This document shows positions 11,952 through 21,165 of a stretch of DNA of 64,000 nt, in pieces; position 1 is the stretch's first letter; every line of letters begins with the position of its first letter. The DNA is taken from assembly GCA_000507305.1 (NCBI GenBank), contig DF239315.1:186216-250215 (forward strand), in the 5' to 3' direction. The notes beneath the pieces were generated by a model that ran no database searches, had not been told where the DNA came from, and worked only from the letters and a program-made list of their open reading frames with translations. This stretch comes from Breviolum minutum Mf 1.05b.01 (taxonomy: Eukaryota; Sar; Dinophyceae; Suessiales; Symbiodiniaceae). The position numbers and the translations under genes were made by a program.

Positions 11952-12022
11952 GACCAGGCGATCGACTTAACCGAAGCGCATTGTAAATGCCTGGCGCGAC
12001 AAGTGCTGCAAGGTTTGGAAGC
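11952..12022 (+). CDS. CDK7-like kinase, exon 5 (helix E)
   Basis: CGCCAG|GAC to GAAGC|GTCACT, phase 0 in and 2 nt out. It encodes DQAIDLTEAHCKCLARQVLQ then GLEA, kinase subdomain VIa. The split Ala codon (GC+G) joins exactly to LHERFF in exon 6. Confidence 0.85.
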
Positions 12023-12352
12023 GTCACTTGGAAGCGTCAGTTGGTCTTGCTGACTGTGTGGATTCAGGAACATGGAAAAAACAATCTTAGTAGAAAGTAG
12101 AGACGCCCTTGATTTTTTAGGAATCCGTGGGATTCGTGTGAAAACCCCATTGACACCCCCTAAAGTTCATAATTATGTTTTAAGACGTAGTCCTTTTCAA
12201 TGGAAAGATTCGCGCTCCAAAACACTGGTAGATCTGCAAGATGTGGGTTGTTTGATGTCATATGGGTGTTCTGTTTCACTGTGGAGCAGAGCAAGTGCCC
12301 TTGTCGGATAAAGAGTTGTCGAGTCACTGGAAAATTGAAACAAACTCACGCA

Positions 12353-12618
12353 GATCTCCTCGATTGAGGGGTCGGGGAATTGTTAAAAGGGGGGAGGGGG
12401 TTTATTGTTAAAGGGGGGGGGGGTTGTTGTTCAATGGGGGGGGGGGAGTTTGTTAAAGGGGGGGGGGTTGTTGTTCAATGGGGGGGGTTGTTGTCTTAGG
12501 ATTCTCCAATTGGGGAGAATGAATTTTGCTTCCATTACTCTTTAAAAAAAAAGCTGGAGGGGGGTTGGGGGGGAGGGCCCCCAGATGCATCGCTGACGAC
12601 CTTGAACCAGTTGTCGTT

Positions 12619-12698
<80 letters not shown>

Positions 12699-12790
12699 GG
12701 TTGTTGTGGTTGCTGTTGTTGCTGTTGTTGTTGTTGTTGTTGTTGTTGTTCTTGTTGTTCTTGTTTATGTTATTGTTGTTGTTTATGTTC

Positions 12791-12850
<60 letters not shown>

Positions 12851-13420
12851 TGCACCAGATCAAAAAAAGGGTTGACACAAGGATGCGGGTCTTCGTATGT
12901 CTCAGTGTGCAAATTAGTGTTTCTGTCAGTCACATGATGTGATACTGGTGCCAAGTGTCTCGTCCAGGCTTTCTTTGTTGCTTTGATGTACAGATTCACT
13001 GTCGGGCCTTGATTTTTGAATAATAACCAATCATACGAGATGTTCAGATTGAGACTACAGCCAATCCCATGGACCTTCGTATTTTTGTAATGTTCCGTGG
13101 ACGCAGAAGCTTTCTTGCCAACTGTTTTTGTGACATCGTGCTGTACATTGTACGCATTGTGCTTATGGGCCCTTTCTGCACTTTCATCACTTTTTCAACA
13201 ATCGCCTTGCCCTTCCTTTTTTAACAATCCACCTCCCCCCCTTCTTCAACAACGCCCCCCCTTCTTCAACAACAACCCCCCCCTTTATTCAACAACAACC
13301 CCCCTCCCCCCTTTAACAACCCTCCCCCCCCCTTTATTGTTCCCAGGGGGGGGGCGGCCAGGAGGCATCAGCCATTCAAACAACCCCCCCCCTTTAACAA
13401 CCCCTCGACCCCTGCCAATC
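12353..13420. repeat. G-rich/C-rich inverted repeat in kinase intron 5
   Basis: The left arm (12,353-12,500) has runs of 7-11 G separated by TTGTTGTTCAATG or TTGTTAAA. The right arm (13,195-13,420) carries the complementary C runs with TTTAACAAC and TTCAACAAC spacers. The outer edges CGATTGAGGGGTCG and CGACCCCTGCCAATCG pair imperfectly. The enclosed loop holds the second microsatellite. Confidence 0.7.
12611..12849 (+). repeat. (GTCGTT)n/(GTT)n microsatellite
   Basis: It starts as GTCGTT hexamers, then pure GTT with GTG, GCT, CTT and TTTATGTT interruptions. The long low-complexity open frames across it in four frames are not genes. Confidence 0.95.
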
Positions 13421-13827
13421 GAACCGGTCTCAACTCACGTGCAAAACTTGACCAACTTGTTTGGAGTTTGGGGCTGATTTGGCATAGAGAACTTGGCTGG
13501 ATGTTGATTGGGGAAGTAGCGATATTCCCTTGCAGATTTTGTGCCAAGTTCAAAATCTCTCAAGCCACTTGCTCCGGGTCGAAAAAGTGGACAGACCATG
13601 TCATAACAAGAGCCTTTTTTTTTTCGAATTGTCGGAGCATTTCCGTTTGGGAATCACGTGAAATACAAGTACCAGGAAAACATGTGTTTGGAAAGATGCG
13701 GTTCCAGTGTTCGCACAGACTAGGCATGACGAGGCTACATATAGGTGTGTTTGGCTGCAGACCCATTTCTAGTTGATTGTGAATGGTTTTTTAATGCACA
13801 CGTTTGCTTGTTTTTGCGGCTGCCCAG

Positions 13828-13963
13828 GTTACATGAACGCTTCTTCGTACATAGAGATGCTAGGCATGCAGAGATTTCTGACATTGAGTTGACCCGCTGC
13901 ACCACCAAATGGGGTTACCGACCTTCTCACCTGTTATACCTTTACAATGATGTACTGACCTAG
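13828..13963 (+). pseudogene. CDK7-like kinase, exon 6 (decayed catalytic loop)
   Basis: TGCCCAG|G completes the Ala codon of exon 5 and reads LHERFFVHRD, a normal catalytic HRD. The next residues, ARHAEISDIELTRCTTKW then GYRPSHLLY, align to the Mg loop and activation segment only poorly. About 15 residues after HRD, including the metal-binding Asn, are missing. DFG is replaced by DIE and WYRAPE by WGYRPSH. The frame stops at TAG 13,961. No later subdomains (IX-XI) were found before the next ORF. The kinase is therefore likely dead or a truncated copy. Confidence 0.7.
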
Positions 13964-14466
13964 AGACATAGCACATATTCGTGAATTTTGATATGTATAA
14001 TATATATATATATATTTTTTTAAAAATATGTATACGGTCTATGTAAATTCGTTGTCCAATGACAATGTTTCTGCCCCAAAATAGCTTTATCTGAGGTAGA
14101 AACTTTATTGATGTCCTATTGATATTGGCCACCAGCTTTTGTGGAGGATGTTTTGACATGTTTTGACATCCAAAATTGTTTTGCAGTGATGTGTCCAAAT
14201 CATCTATTGAGTTTGAGTTGAGTTTGTGTTTATTTTTATGCCTCACGAATCCTACCTCAGTTCGTTATTTTACATTGGCATTTACATTTGCTTTTGTTGA
14301 TGAAGGAGGACATGCCGCCCACTGGAAGTAAGAGTGGAATGTGAACATTCTTTTTTGATCCCTGACTGCGTTAAAAATGACCCTATCACCCTCTTGAGCC
14401 GAGCCTGGAGCCTCGAAAATCGACGGCCAACGGTGGGGTTTTCTTTATCCTTTTTCCGGGATCCGC
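13964..14466. other. no gene seen
   Basis: AT-rich spacer with a TA tract at 13,999-14,012 between the kinase remnant and the TIR-like ORF. No promoter motif was recognised. Confidence 0.4.
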
Positions 14467-15274
14467 ATGGAAAGCTGTGATGATGTGGAGCAATTGGGTT
14501 TTACCCTGGAGGCAGTGGGCATCAGTTTCTCAGACACATCTCCTATTGAAGCCGAAGATCTAATTCGTCAAGTGAGCCATGCCACGTCCAAAGAGGCCAA
14601 ATTGGCCAACATGAAACACTTGGAGGTGGAACATGAACTGTTGCGAGGCATTGGTTTACGTGCGAGTTTGCGGAATGGGGGATGTGTTTGGATGAGGCCC
14701 GCTGACAAATTGTCGAGCGGTGAAAAGATGGATAGGTGGCAAACATCTATCAAAGTTGATCACTTTGATGTTTTCATCTCTCATACCTGGCTGACCGCCG
14801 GGCGTTGGAAAATCCTGTGTTTACTTTTGGATTCCAGTTGGCCCATCATGTTGCTCGGTTGGACTTTGGCGGTATTGGGGGCAATACCTTTGCATCTTGT
14901 TGATGTCAGTTTTCCAACGACGTTAGCGTACAGTTGTACGAGCCTCGATTTTGAGGGCACGTGCTCTTCACATCTCTTTGCTCACTATTCGGGCCTCATT
15001 GGCACTCTCATTGGGTTGCTGGTAGCCCCATATTTGCGATGTTGCGACAAAATGTGTTTCTTGGATGTGGTTAGCATCAATCAAGCAGAAGAAGAAAAGG
15101 AGATGGGAATTTATGCCATCGGAGGCTTCCTCGCCGTCTCTGAGGAATTGATGATTTTATGGGATCGGCCGTATTTTTCACGGCTTTGGTGTATCTTCGA
15201 GCTGGCTGCATTTCGAGCTGGCTGCATTTCGAGGGGTTTTGGCTCTAAATCGCCCTTTAGTATCAAGGTTTCTC
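14467..15274 (+). pseudogene. TIR-like membrane protein ORF, 3' end disrupted
   Basis: ATG at 14,467 opens an intronless frame. Residues about 98-105 are FDVFISHTW, a TIR box-1-like start. Two hydrophobic spans follow (about 120-150 and 178-195), then CFLDVVSINQ and a SRLWCIFELAAF motif near 245-256. This order is typical of an expanded, uncharacterised family in Symbiodinium-type genomes; membrane location is inferred from the hydrophobic spans. After ELAAF a 16-bp tandem duplication (15,198-15,229) shifts the frame, and the sequence then merges into LINE ORF1, so the normal C-terminus is absent. Confidence 0.65.
15198..15229 (+). repeat. 16-bp tandem duplication
   Basis: CGAGCTGGCTGCATTT occurs twice head to tail inside the SRLWCIFELAAF coding region. 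Sixteen is not a multiple of three. After the second copy the likely original frame (ELAAFRGVLALNRPLVS) is the one that leads into LINE ORF1. Confidence 0.9.
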
Positions 15275-16477
15275 ATGTCGCTTGGGAAAAGAAGGAAAAC
15301 TGGCGAAAATGGAGATGCCGAAGAAGATATCCAGATGGTTCCGTACACTCCTCAAAGAAAAGACAAGGAAAAAGACAAAAAAGAAGAGAAGCCTGAAACA
15401 GAAGAAGGCAAAGACAAGACAAAGACAGTGCACCCAAAAAGAATATGGAGTACAAAGATGCAGACGTCTTCAAAAGCACTATATGAGATAGCAGCCACAC
15501 CTCAGAAAATCACAAAAGAAGCCACAGAAGACCAGGATGCACAGCAATCCAAGAGAGCTGTTGACACAGAGATGCGAGACCTTTTCCACAAGATGCAAGA
15601 GCTCAACCTACAAATGAAAGAGGAGTTAGCAAGAGTCAAATCATCCAGCAGCGCGCCGGAAGCACAAATCCACGAACAGTATGAAGGCCTACAAGATCAA
15701 ATAGAAAAACTGACACAAATCACACAAAGACACGAAGATGAGATTGAAGACTTGAGAGTCATGACAGACTACACACATGAAATCGTTTTAGACAAGGAAG
15801 CTCGCGAAAGCAGCCTCAAAATGATCATCAAAGCTTGGCCCAAGGAAGCGACTTACTATGACAGAGTGCGAGTGACCGATTGGTTGATAGAAAAGGCCGC
15901 TACTCAGAACCAAGTCAAGCAAGAGCATGGCTACTACACTTCAGGCAAAAAATATGTGCTTTCCCCTGTGTCCATCCTGACTTTTGACAACCAAGATGAT
16001 CAACAACGTTGTGAGAAGTTCGCGTACTCAAAGTTCTCCGGAAAGTGGCCTTTGTATTATTGGGATGCATCGGGCAACAACGTACAACATTGGAAAGGAG
16101 GATGGCATCGACTAGTAGTGACAAATTACATTAGCAAGACCGACCTCACAATCAACTTGGCACTGACCACAACACTACATATCCTCACAACACAAACAGA
16201 GTCACCACACACAGGCGCCGACTATCTCTCACATCGCCCCACGGACAAGCAAATTTTCAACCTCAAGGACAAGAAAGTGATTGCAAAAGCAACATACGAC
16301 AGAGACAGAGGAACAGTGACAGTAGTGACACGAAAAGATCTTGTAGATATTATCAGAGACAAATGGCACGATGGATGGAAGGAGACTCACAAAGAACACC
16401 CGAGATTTGCAAGCTATTACCGATATCCCTACGCAGTGACCTTTGCAGCAGCACGGCTCGATGAAGAGGAGGAGTGA
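15275..16477 (+). CDS. LINE ORF1, RNA-binding/chaperone-like protein
   Basis: About 400 codons from ATG 15,275 (MSLGKRRKTGENGDAEEDIQ). The N-terminus is lysine-rich (KDKEKDKKEEKPETEEGKDK). A coiled coil follows at about residues 90-175 (MRDLFHKMQELNLQMKEELA). The C-terminal domain contains KMIIKAWPKEATYYDR and an aromatic region around WPLYYWDASGN, and the protein ends in LDEEEE. Coiled coil plus an RRM/CTD-like domain is the LINE ORF1 plan. It would bind element RNA. The stop at 16,475 is followed by about 200 nt before the ORF2-type frame. Confidence 0.7.
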   Translation: MSLGKRRKTGENGDAEEDIQMVPYTPQRKDKEKDKKEEKPETEEGKDKTKTVHPKRIWSTKMQTSSKALYEIAATPQKITKEATEDQDAQQSKRAVDTEMRDLFHKMQELNLQMKEELARVKSSSSAPEAQIHEQYEGLQDQIEKLTQITQRHEDEIEDLRVMTDYTHEIVLDKEARESSLKMIIKAWPKEATYYDRVRVTDWLIEKAATQNQVKQEHGYYTSGKKYVLSPVSILTFDNQDDQQRCEKFAYSKFSGKWPLYYWDASGNNVQHWKGGWHRLVVTNYISKTDLTINLALTTTLHILTTQTESPHTGADYLSHRPTDKQIFNLKDKKVIAKATYDRDRGTVTVVTRKDLVDIIRDKWHDGWKETHKEHPRFASYYRYPYAVTFAAARLDEEEE

Positions 16478-16659
16478 CTACGCAAAAAGCAAGCTAGGCA
16501 ACAAATTAGGCAACAAACGCGTAGAGATGCTTGGATCTCATCGCACCATGCAAGCAGGAAAAAAACAAATTCAGGACATCTGGCAAAGACCAGGGCACAC
16601 AGGCCTTCTCGAAGGCACCCCGGGACCCGGCCCTTTGGGCTGACCAACCTGCCCCGAAG

Positions 16660-17231
16660 CAGAAAACAAAATAAAACTTACCAAACTGAATTCTTCTATC
16701 ATCGCAGATGTTCTGATAGGATACATAGAAAAAGAACTCTAAAACGTAGAGCCTGGAGATATTTCAAACGAATTCAGCTTCGGGACAGAGCCGCAAAGAT
16801 AGCCAAGCGTTTCCTGCGTCAAAGCACGCTCCAAAAAAAGAAGTTCATAACCAAAACATATAACAAAAAAATCAAAAAGAAATGCAACCTTTGGCTAAGT
16901 AAAAACAAGGAGAAGGTGAGAAACGACTTCCGAACGTTCTATGCTACTCTTTGTAAAAGGAAGGAACCAAATCACACTGTAAACCCCAAAGAATCCAAAG
17001 CTTTTGCTTTCAAATCCAATCACAAAATGCACATGGCTACATTGAACGTTCGGGGGTTGAATAAACTTACCAAGAGGGAGGTGATTGATGACATTATGAA
17101 ACATCAACTTTTTGACATTTTACTTCTTACGGAAACGAATGTAAACTCGAATTGTGTTGAATACTGGGATTCGTGTACAGCGTTCTTTAGCACTTCTATT
17201 GACCCAAAGGTAAAGGAGAGGGAAGAGAAAA
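16660..17231 (+). pseudogene. LINE ORF2 N-terminus, copy 1 (interrupted)
   Basis: Open frame with a strongly basic lead (RKRTLKRRAWRYFKRIQLRD), then ATLNVRGLNKLTKREV and FDILLLTETNVNS, the N-terminal motifs of an APE-type endonuclease. It is cut at the N (17,232), where the sequence jumps back into ORF1 in the same frame. Confidence 0.65.
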
Positions 17232-17232
17232 N
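17232..17232. other. single N at the duplication junction
   Basis: The only ambiguous base in the LINE, exactly between the two 1.8-kb copies. This is suggestive of a scaffold join. Confidence 0.99.
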
Positions 17233-18289
17233 AAAGACAGTGCACCCAAAAAGAATATGGAGTACAAAGATGCAGACGTCTTCAAAAGCACTATATGAGA
17301 TAGCAGCCACACCTCAGAAAATCACAAAAGAAGCCACAGAAGACCAGGATGCACAGCAATCCAAGAGAGCTGTTGACACAGAGATGCGAGACCTTTTCCA
17401 CAAGATGCAAGAGCTTAACCTACAAATGAAAGAGGAGTTAGCAAGAGTCAAATCATCCAGTAGCGCGCCGGAAGCACAAATCCACGAACAGTATAAAGGC
17501 CTACAAGATCAAATAGAAAAATTGACACAAATCACACAAAGACACGAAGATGAGATTGAAGACTTGAGAGTCATGACAGACTACACACATGAAATCGTTT
17601 TAGACAAGGAAGCTCGCGAAAGCAGCCTCAAAATGATCATCAAAGCTTGGCCCAAGGAAGCGACTTACTATGACAGAGTGCGAGTGACCGATTGGTTGAT
17701 AGAAAAGGCCGCTACTCAGAACCAAGTCAAGCAAAAGCATGGCTACTACACTTCAGGCAAAAAATATGTGCTTTCCCCTGTGTCCATCCTGACTTTTGAC
17801 AACCAAGATGATCAACAACGTTGTGAGAAGTTCGCGTACTCAAAGTTCTCCGGAAAGTGGCCTTTGTATTATTGGGATGCATCGGGCAACAACGTACAAC
17901 ATTGGAAAGGAGGATGGCATCGACTAGTAGTGACAAATTACATTAGCAAGACCGACCTCACAATCAACTTGGCACTGACCACAACACTACATATCCTCAC
18001 AACACAAACAGAGTCACCACACACAGGCGCCGACTATCTCTCACATCGCCCCACGGACAAGCAAATTTTCAACCTCAAGGACAAGAAAGTGATTGCAAAA
18101 GCAACATACGACAGAGACAGAGGAACAGTGACAGTAGTGACACGAAAAGATCTTGTAGATATTATCAGAGACAAATGGCACGATGGATGGAAGGAGACTC
18201 ACAAAGAACACCCGAGATTTGCAAGCTATTACCGATATCCCTACGCAGTGACCTTTGCAGCAGCACGGCTCGATGAAGAGGAGGAGTGA
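17233..18289 (+). pseudogene. LINE ORF1, copy 2 (5'-truncated)
   Basis: It repeats copy 1 from KTVHPKRIWSTKMQTSSKAL to the LDEEEE end and lacks the first ~49 residues. Two amino-acid differences from copy 1 were seen: E to K in QYEGLQ and E to K in KQEHGYY. It has no start of its own because it runs on from the interrupted ORF2. Confidence 0.7.
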
Positions 18290-18471
18290 CTACGCAAAAA
18301 GCAAGCTAGGCAACAAATTAGGCAACAAACGCGTAGAGATGCTTGGATCTCATCGCACCATGCAAGCAGGAAAAAAACAAATTCAGGACATCTGGCAAAG
18401 ACCAGGGCACACAGGCCTTCTCGAAGGCACCCCGGGACCCGGCCCTTTGGGCTGACCAACCTGCCCCGAAG

Positions 18472-19237
18472 CAGAAAACAAAATAAAACTTACCAAACTG
18501 AATTCTTCTATCATCGCAGATGTTCTGATAGGATACATAGAAAAAGAACTCTAAAACGTAGAGCCTGGAGATATTTCAAACGAATTCAGCTTCGGGACAG
18601 AGCCGCAAAGATAGCCAAGCGTTTCCTGCGTCAAAGCACGCTCCAAAAAAAGAAGTTCATAACCAAAACATATAACAAAAAAATCAAAAAGAAATGCAAC
18701 CTTTGGCTAAGTAAAAACAAGGAGAAGGTGAGAAACGACTTCCGAACGTTCTATGCTACTCTTTGTAAAAGGAAGGAACCAAATCACACTGTAAACCCCA
18801 AAGAATCCAAAGCTTTTGCTTTCAAATCCAATCACAAAATGCACATGGCTACATTGAACGTTCGGGGGTTGAATAAACTTACCAAGAGGGAGGTGATTGA
18901 TGACATTATGAAACATCAACTTTTTGACATTTTACTTCTTACGGAAACGAATGTAAACTCGAATTGTGTTGAATACTGGGATTCGTGTACAGCGTTCTTT
19001 AGCACTTCTATTGACCCAAAGGTAAAGGAGAGGGAAGAGAAAAAGAGAGAAGAAAATTACCACCCTCATGGCTTGGGAAACGAGCAAAGGATAACTAACT
19101 ACCGGTTGGCGGCGGATTTTGAAAATGCGGGAGTTGGCATTATTGTTAAAAACTCATGTTTGAATGCTTTACAAGAAGTGCAGCATATAAATGGTAGAGT
19201 CATGACGGCGACTTTTACGGGGTTTTCCCTTACATAA
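18472..19237 (+). pseudogene. LINE ORF2 N-terminus, copy 2 (endonuclease only)
   Basis: Same start as copy 1 but continuing about 70 codons further (ADFENAGVGIIVKNSCLN, GRVMTATFTG). GVGIIVKN is the typical inner APE beta-strand. Catalytic residues beyond this, and all of the reverse transcriptase, are missing. The frame stops at 19,235 inside a family-E repeat. Confidence 0.7.
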
Positions 19238-19280
19238 GCCTTTCGTACAGCTTGTATAGGCCTGAAATGTTTGGTGATCA
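19228..19280. repeat. family E element fragment (E1)
   Basis: ACATAAGCCTTTCGTACAGC ... GCCTGAAATGTTTGGTGATC matches one half of the family-E elements at 42,513 and 57,938. It marks the break in LINE ORF2. Confidence 0.6.
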
Positions 19281-19663
19281 AACATATTCCCAAAAATCAA
19301 CCCCCAAAGTGACGGTTTAATGTTGCTTTACCATGGTACAAGGTGGGCCCCGTCACCAAATATAGGCTTTAAACTCCACTAAAAAAGGAATGAAATAACC
19401 CCAGCAAAACCCTATTTTTGTTGGGGTTATAGTTACAAACTATGGATCCTAAGTGGGCTGATCCTCCAAGTAGGGGCCTCCTTGATAGGTGCCGATGTTT
19501 TTTTTGAAAAAACATCAATTTTTGATTTTCCAGGTGACGCGGTGGCAAGCTTTGTGGTGGTTTCCATCACCTCTCGTTTCACCTGCACCCCACCGGGAGC
19601 GGGTCAAAGAAACACTCCGACGGTGATTGGATTTCGTTGAAGAAGTTCATTACCCTATTATAC

Positions 19664-19783
19664 CTTGGGTGTGGCCACTTCCTAGTAACAGTGACCACCA
19701 AATCTATTCCATTTTTAGTAGGGAATCCCTATAAACCTTTATTTGCTACTGTTACTGGGAAGGGGCCACACCCAAATTATACC
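19664..19783. repeat. family J hairpin
   Basis: Arms GGGTGTGGCCACTTCC...AGTAACAGTG and CTACTGTTACTGGGAAGG...GGCCACACCC. A related copy is at 43,845-43,985 and a fragment near 405-455. Confidence 0.8.
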
Positions 19784-19833
19784 CTAAACAACCAGTTGTT
19801 TTAAAATTGCTCAACTGATTGTTTCTGCGAACG

Positions 19834-19866
19834 TTAAGGGGTTCTTCCCTCTACTTCACGAAAACC
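19834..19866 (-). CDS. putative terminal exon of the - strand gene
   Basis: It starts directly after the TTGCAG end of element D1 and reads GFREVEGRTP then TAA. Phase 0 matches the exon at 19,988-20,028. If correct, this is the 3' end of the leftward gene, about 600 bp from the LINE. Confidence 0.5.
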   Translation of the reverse strand, partial: GFREVEGRTP

Positions 19867-19987
19867 CTGCAATTCCAGGTCGGCTATTAATTGTTCATGG
19901 CCTTGAACCGAAAAGACAATTATTTTAGTAGGGATTTACTTCATCAACAATTCCAGGACATTATCTATTTCATGGTCTTTGACTTAC
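19867..19987 (-). repeat. family D element D1, an exact GT-AG intron (introner candidate)
   Basis: On - it runs GTAAGTCAAAG ... GGAATTGCAG, 121 nt. Both termini are conserved in other family-D copies. Removing it joins SKKLTP to GFREV in phase 0. Confidence 0.6.
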
Positions 19988-20028
19988 AGGGGTCAGCTTT
20001 TTTGAAAAAGAATCATTGCAAATGACTT
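19988..20028 (-). CDS. probable exon before D1
   Basis: CCCTTCAG|AA to CCT|GTAAGT, 2 nt in plus 13 codons (VICNDSFSKKLTP), phase 0 out. The donor is the first base of element D1. Confidence 0.5.
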
Positions 20029-20290
20029 CTGAAGGGCACCTCCTAATTATGTATATATAGTCCTACATCGGATATGTCCAAGATTGGATTTTGACAGGGT
20101 ATAATCATGGTAAAGATTGGGTTATACTTTATGTCAAGACCAAATGAAACTCACATAATCCCATTTCAACTTTCAGCTTTAAAACCACCTACAAGAACTA
20201 TTGGAGGATGTATTCATCTCAAACTGGCTGATGCGAACCAACCCCAAACCAATTGCGACCCTTTGCTCTTTTGATTTAGGATCAGGAAAA

Positions 20291-20379
20291 CCCATAGGAT
20301 CCATGTATGGTATATTTACCTACATTTACCATAAAGATCCACCAAATGTAGGTATATATACCATACATGGATGGTATGG
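20291..20379. repeat. family F inverted-repeat element
   Basis: CCCATAGGATCCATG...TATTTACCTACATTTACC paired with AAATGTAGGTATATATACCA...ATGG. Other copies: 38,991-39,077, 49,766-49,875, 50,980-51,058, and partial copies near 39,857, 42,715 and 63,635. Confidence 0.7.
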
Positions 20380-20716
20380 GAAATGGCCCACCACACAGCT
20401 CATGAATGCTCATCACGATCAGCTAGATAACCCATACTTAATGAATGATTGTACGTTTGAAGGTATATTTTTTAATGGTAAAAAATAAAATATATATTTA
20501 TATATATCAATACAAATGCTTAAAATAGACATGTATAGTACATATGGTTCATATCATACAACTATACGCACTATGGCCTTGGTTCCGATGTAAAAAAACG
20601 TTTCCTTTGCTATATGAGATCAAAAAAGAACATCCGATGAACTTAGATGTTTTGCAAACAAACATGTGTTGGAACATGTCCCTCAAATGGTTGTTTGATT
20701 GTGATGAATCCCATGG

Positions 20717-20831
20717 CCCTAGGGATCCTGGCTCACCTTGTCAGAGGATGATTGGGGTGTCCAATCACCTCCCTCAGCATAGTATTTAGGTTCCATTACC
20801 ACTCTCAGTTTCGGTGATTGGATCCCTAGGG
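20717..20831 (-). repeat. family C element C1
   Basis: Terminal palindromic CCCTAGGGATCC / GGATCCCTAGGG with GAGGATGATTGGGGTGTCC and TTTAGGTTCCATTACC inside. It lies in the same orientation as the other four copies. Confidence 0.85.
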
Positions 20832-20916
20832 TGGGATCGAATCCATTAAGAAATCACCAAGACAACAAATCCAAGAAACCATCCCCAAACAAGAGCTCAT
20901 TCACATTCAACTTATG

Positions 20917-21092
20917 GCCAGTCAACCTACCCCCCTGTAACGTAACCCCCGCCCAGAAATAAGGCCTTATGATCAGGGCTTATGAACCACTGCTTTCCCT
21001 TAATAAGGCCGGCTATCAAATTTTTAAACCCTTGTTTCTTGGGGGGGGGGGGTGTAGGTTACCTGGAGGGGGTAGGTTGACTGGCCATGATC
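20917..21092. repeat. family G inverted-repeat element
   Basis: ATGGCCAGTCAACCTACCCC ... GGGGTAGGTTGACTGGCCAT with inner CTTAATAAGGCC motifs. Other copies: 37,697-37,868 and 38,810-38,922, and partial copies near 24,265, 29,117, 32,800, 35,960, 60,470 and 62,360. Confidence 0.8.
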
Positions 21093-21125
21093 AACCAGCC
21101 CCCAACAAAACCGAAACTTCCAAAC

Positions 21126-21165
21126 CTTCCGGAAGGACTCCGCATCTGCCACTTCCTTCTGTTTC
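21126..21165 (-). CDS. probable short exon, coiled-coil-like
   Basis: TTCAAG|G to AAG|GTTTGG, 1 nt in plus KQKEVADAESFRK. The phase fits the exon ending at 23,352 (2 nt out, GG+G). Confidence 0.45.

Larger units (their letters stand above)
15421..19043 (+). repeat. 1,812-bp direct tandem duplication inside the LINE
   Basis: 15,421-17,231 and 17,233-19,043 match base for base except for five differences I could see, all transitions and all in the first ~520 bases. The two copies abut at a single N (17,232). Copy 1 ends within the ORF2 endonuclease and copy 2 starts within ORF1, so the join makes a fused reading of both. Confidence 0.9.
15275..19237 (+). mobile_element. non-LTR (LINE) retrotransposon, 3'-truncated
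   Basis: Two-ORF organisation: a coiled-coil ORF1, then an ORF2 that begins with a basic tract and an AP-endonuclease domain. No reverse transcriptase, RNase H or poly(A)/3' repeat follows. The element ends within ORF2 at about 19,228 where a family-E repeat begins. The 5' limit is uncertain; ORF1's first good ATG is 15,275. Confidence 0.8.

Noticed and set aside
12072..12311. SYGCSVSLWSRAS as a kinase subdomain IX (VDLWS) piece
   Set aside because: It lies before the catalytic-loop exon, so the order is wrong, and the match is only a few residues.
12526..12999. Long poly-Val, poly-Leu/Ser and poly-Asn frames
   Set aside because: All lie across the GTCGTT/GTT tract; low complexity, no flanking coding signal.
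16429..18459. Antisense frames inside the LINE
   Set aside because: They recur at the same offset in both LINE copies and are shadows of ORF1/ORF2.
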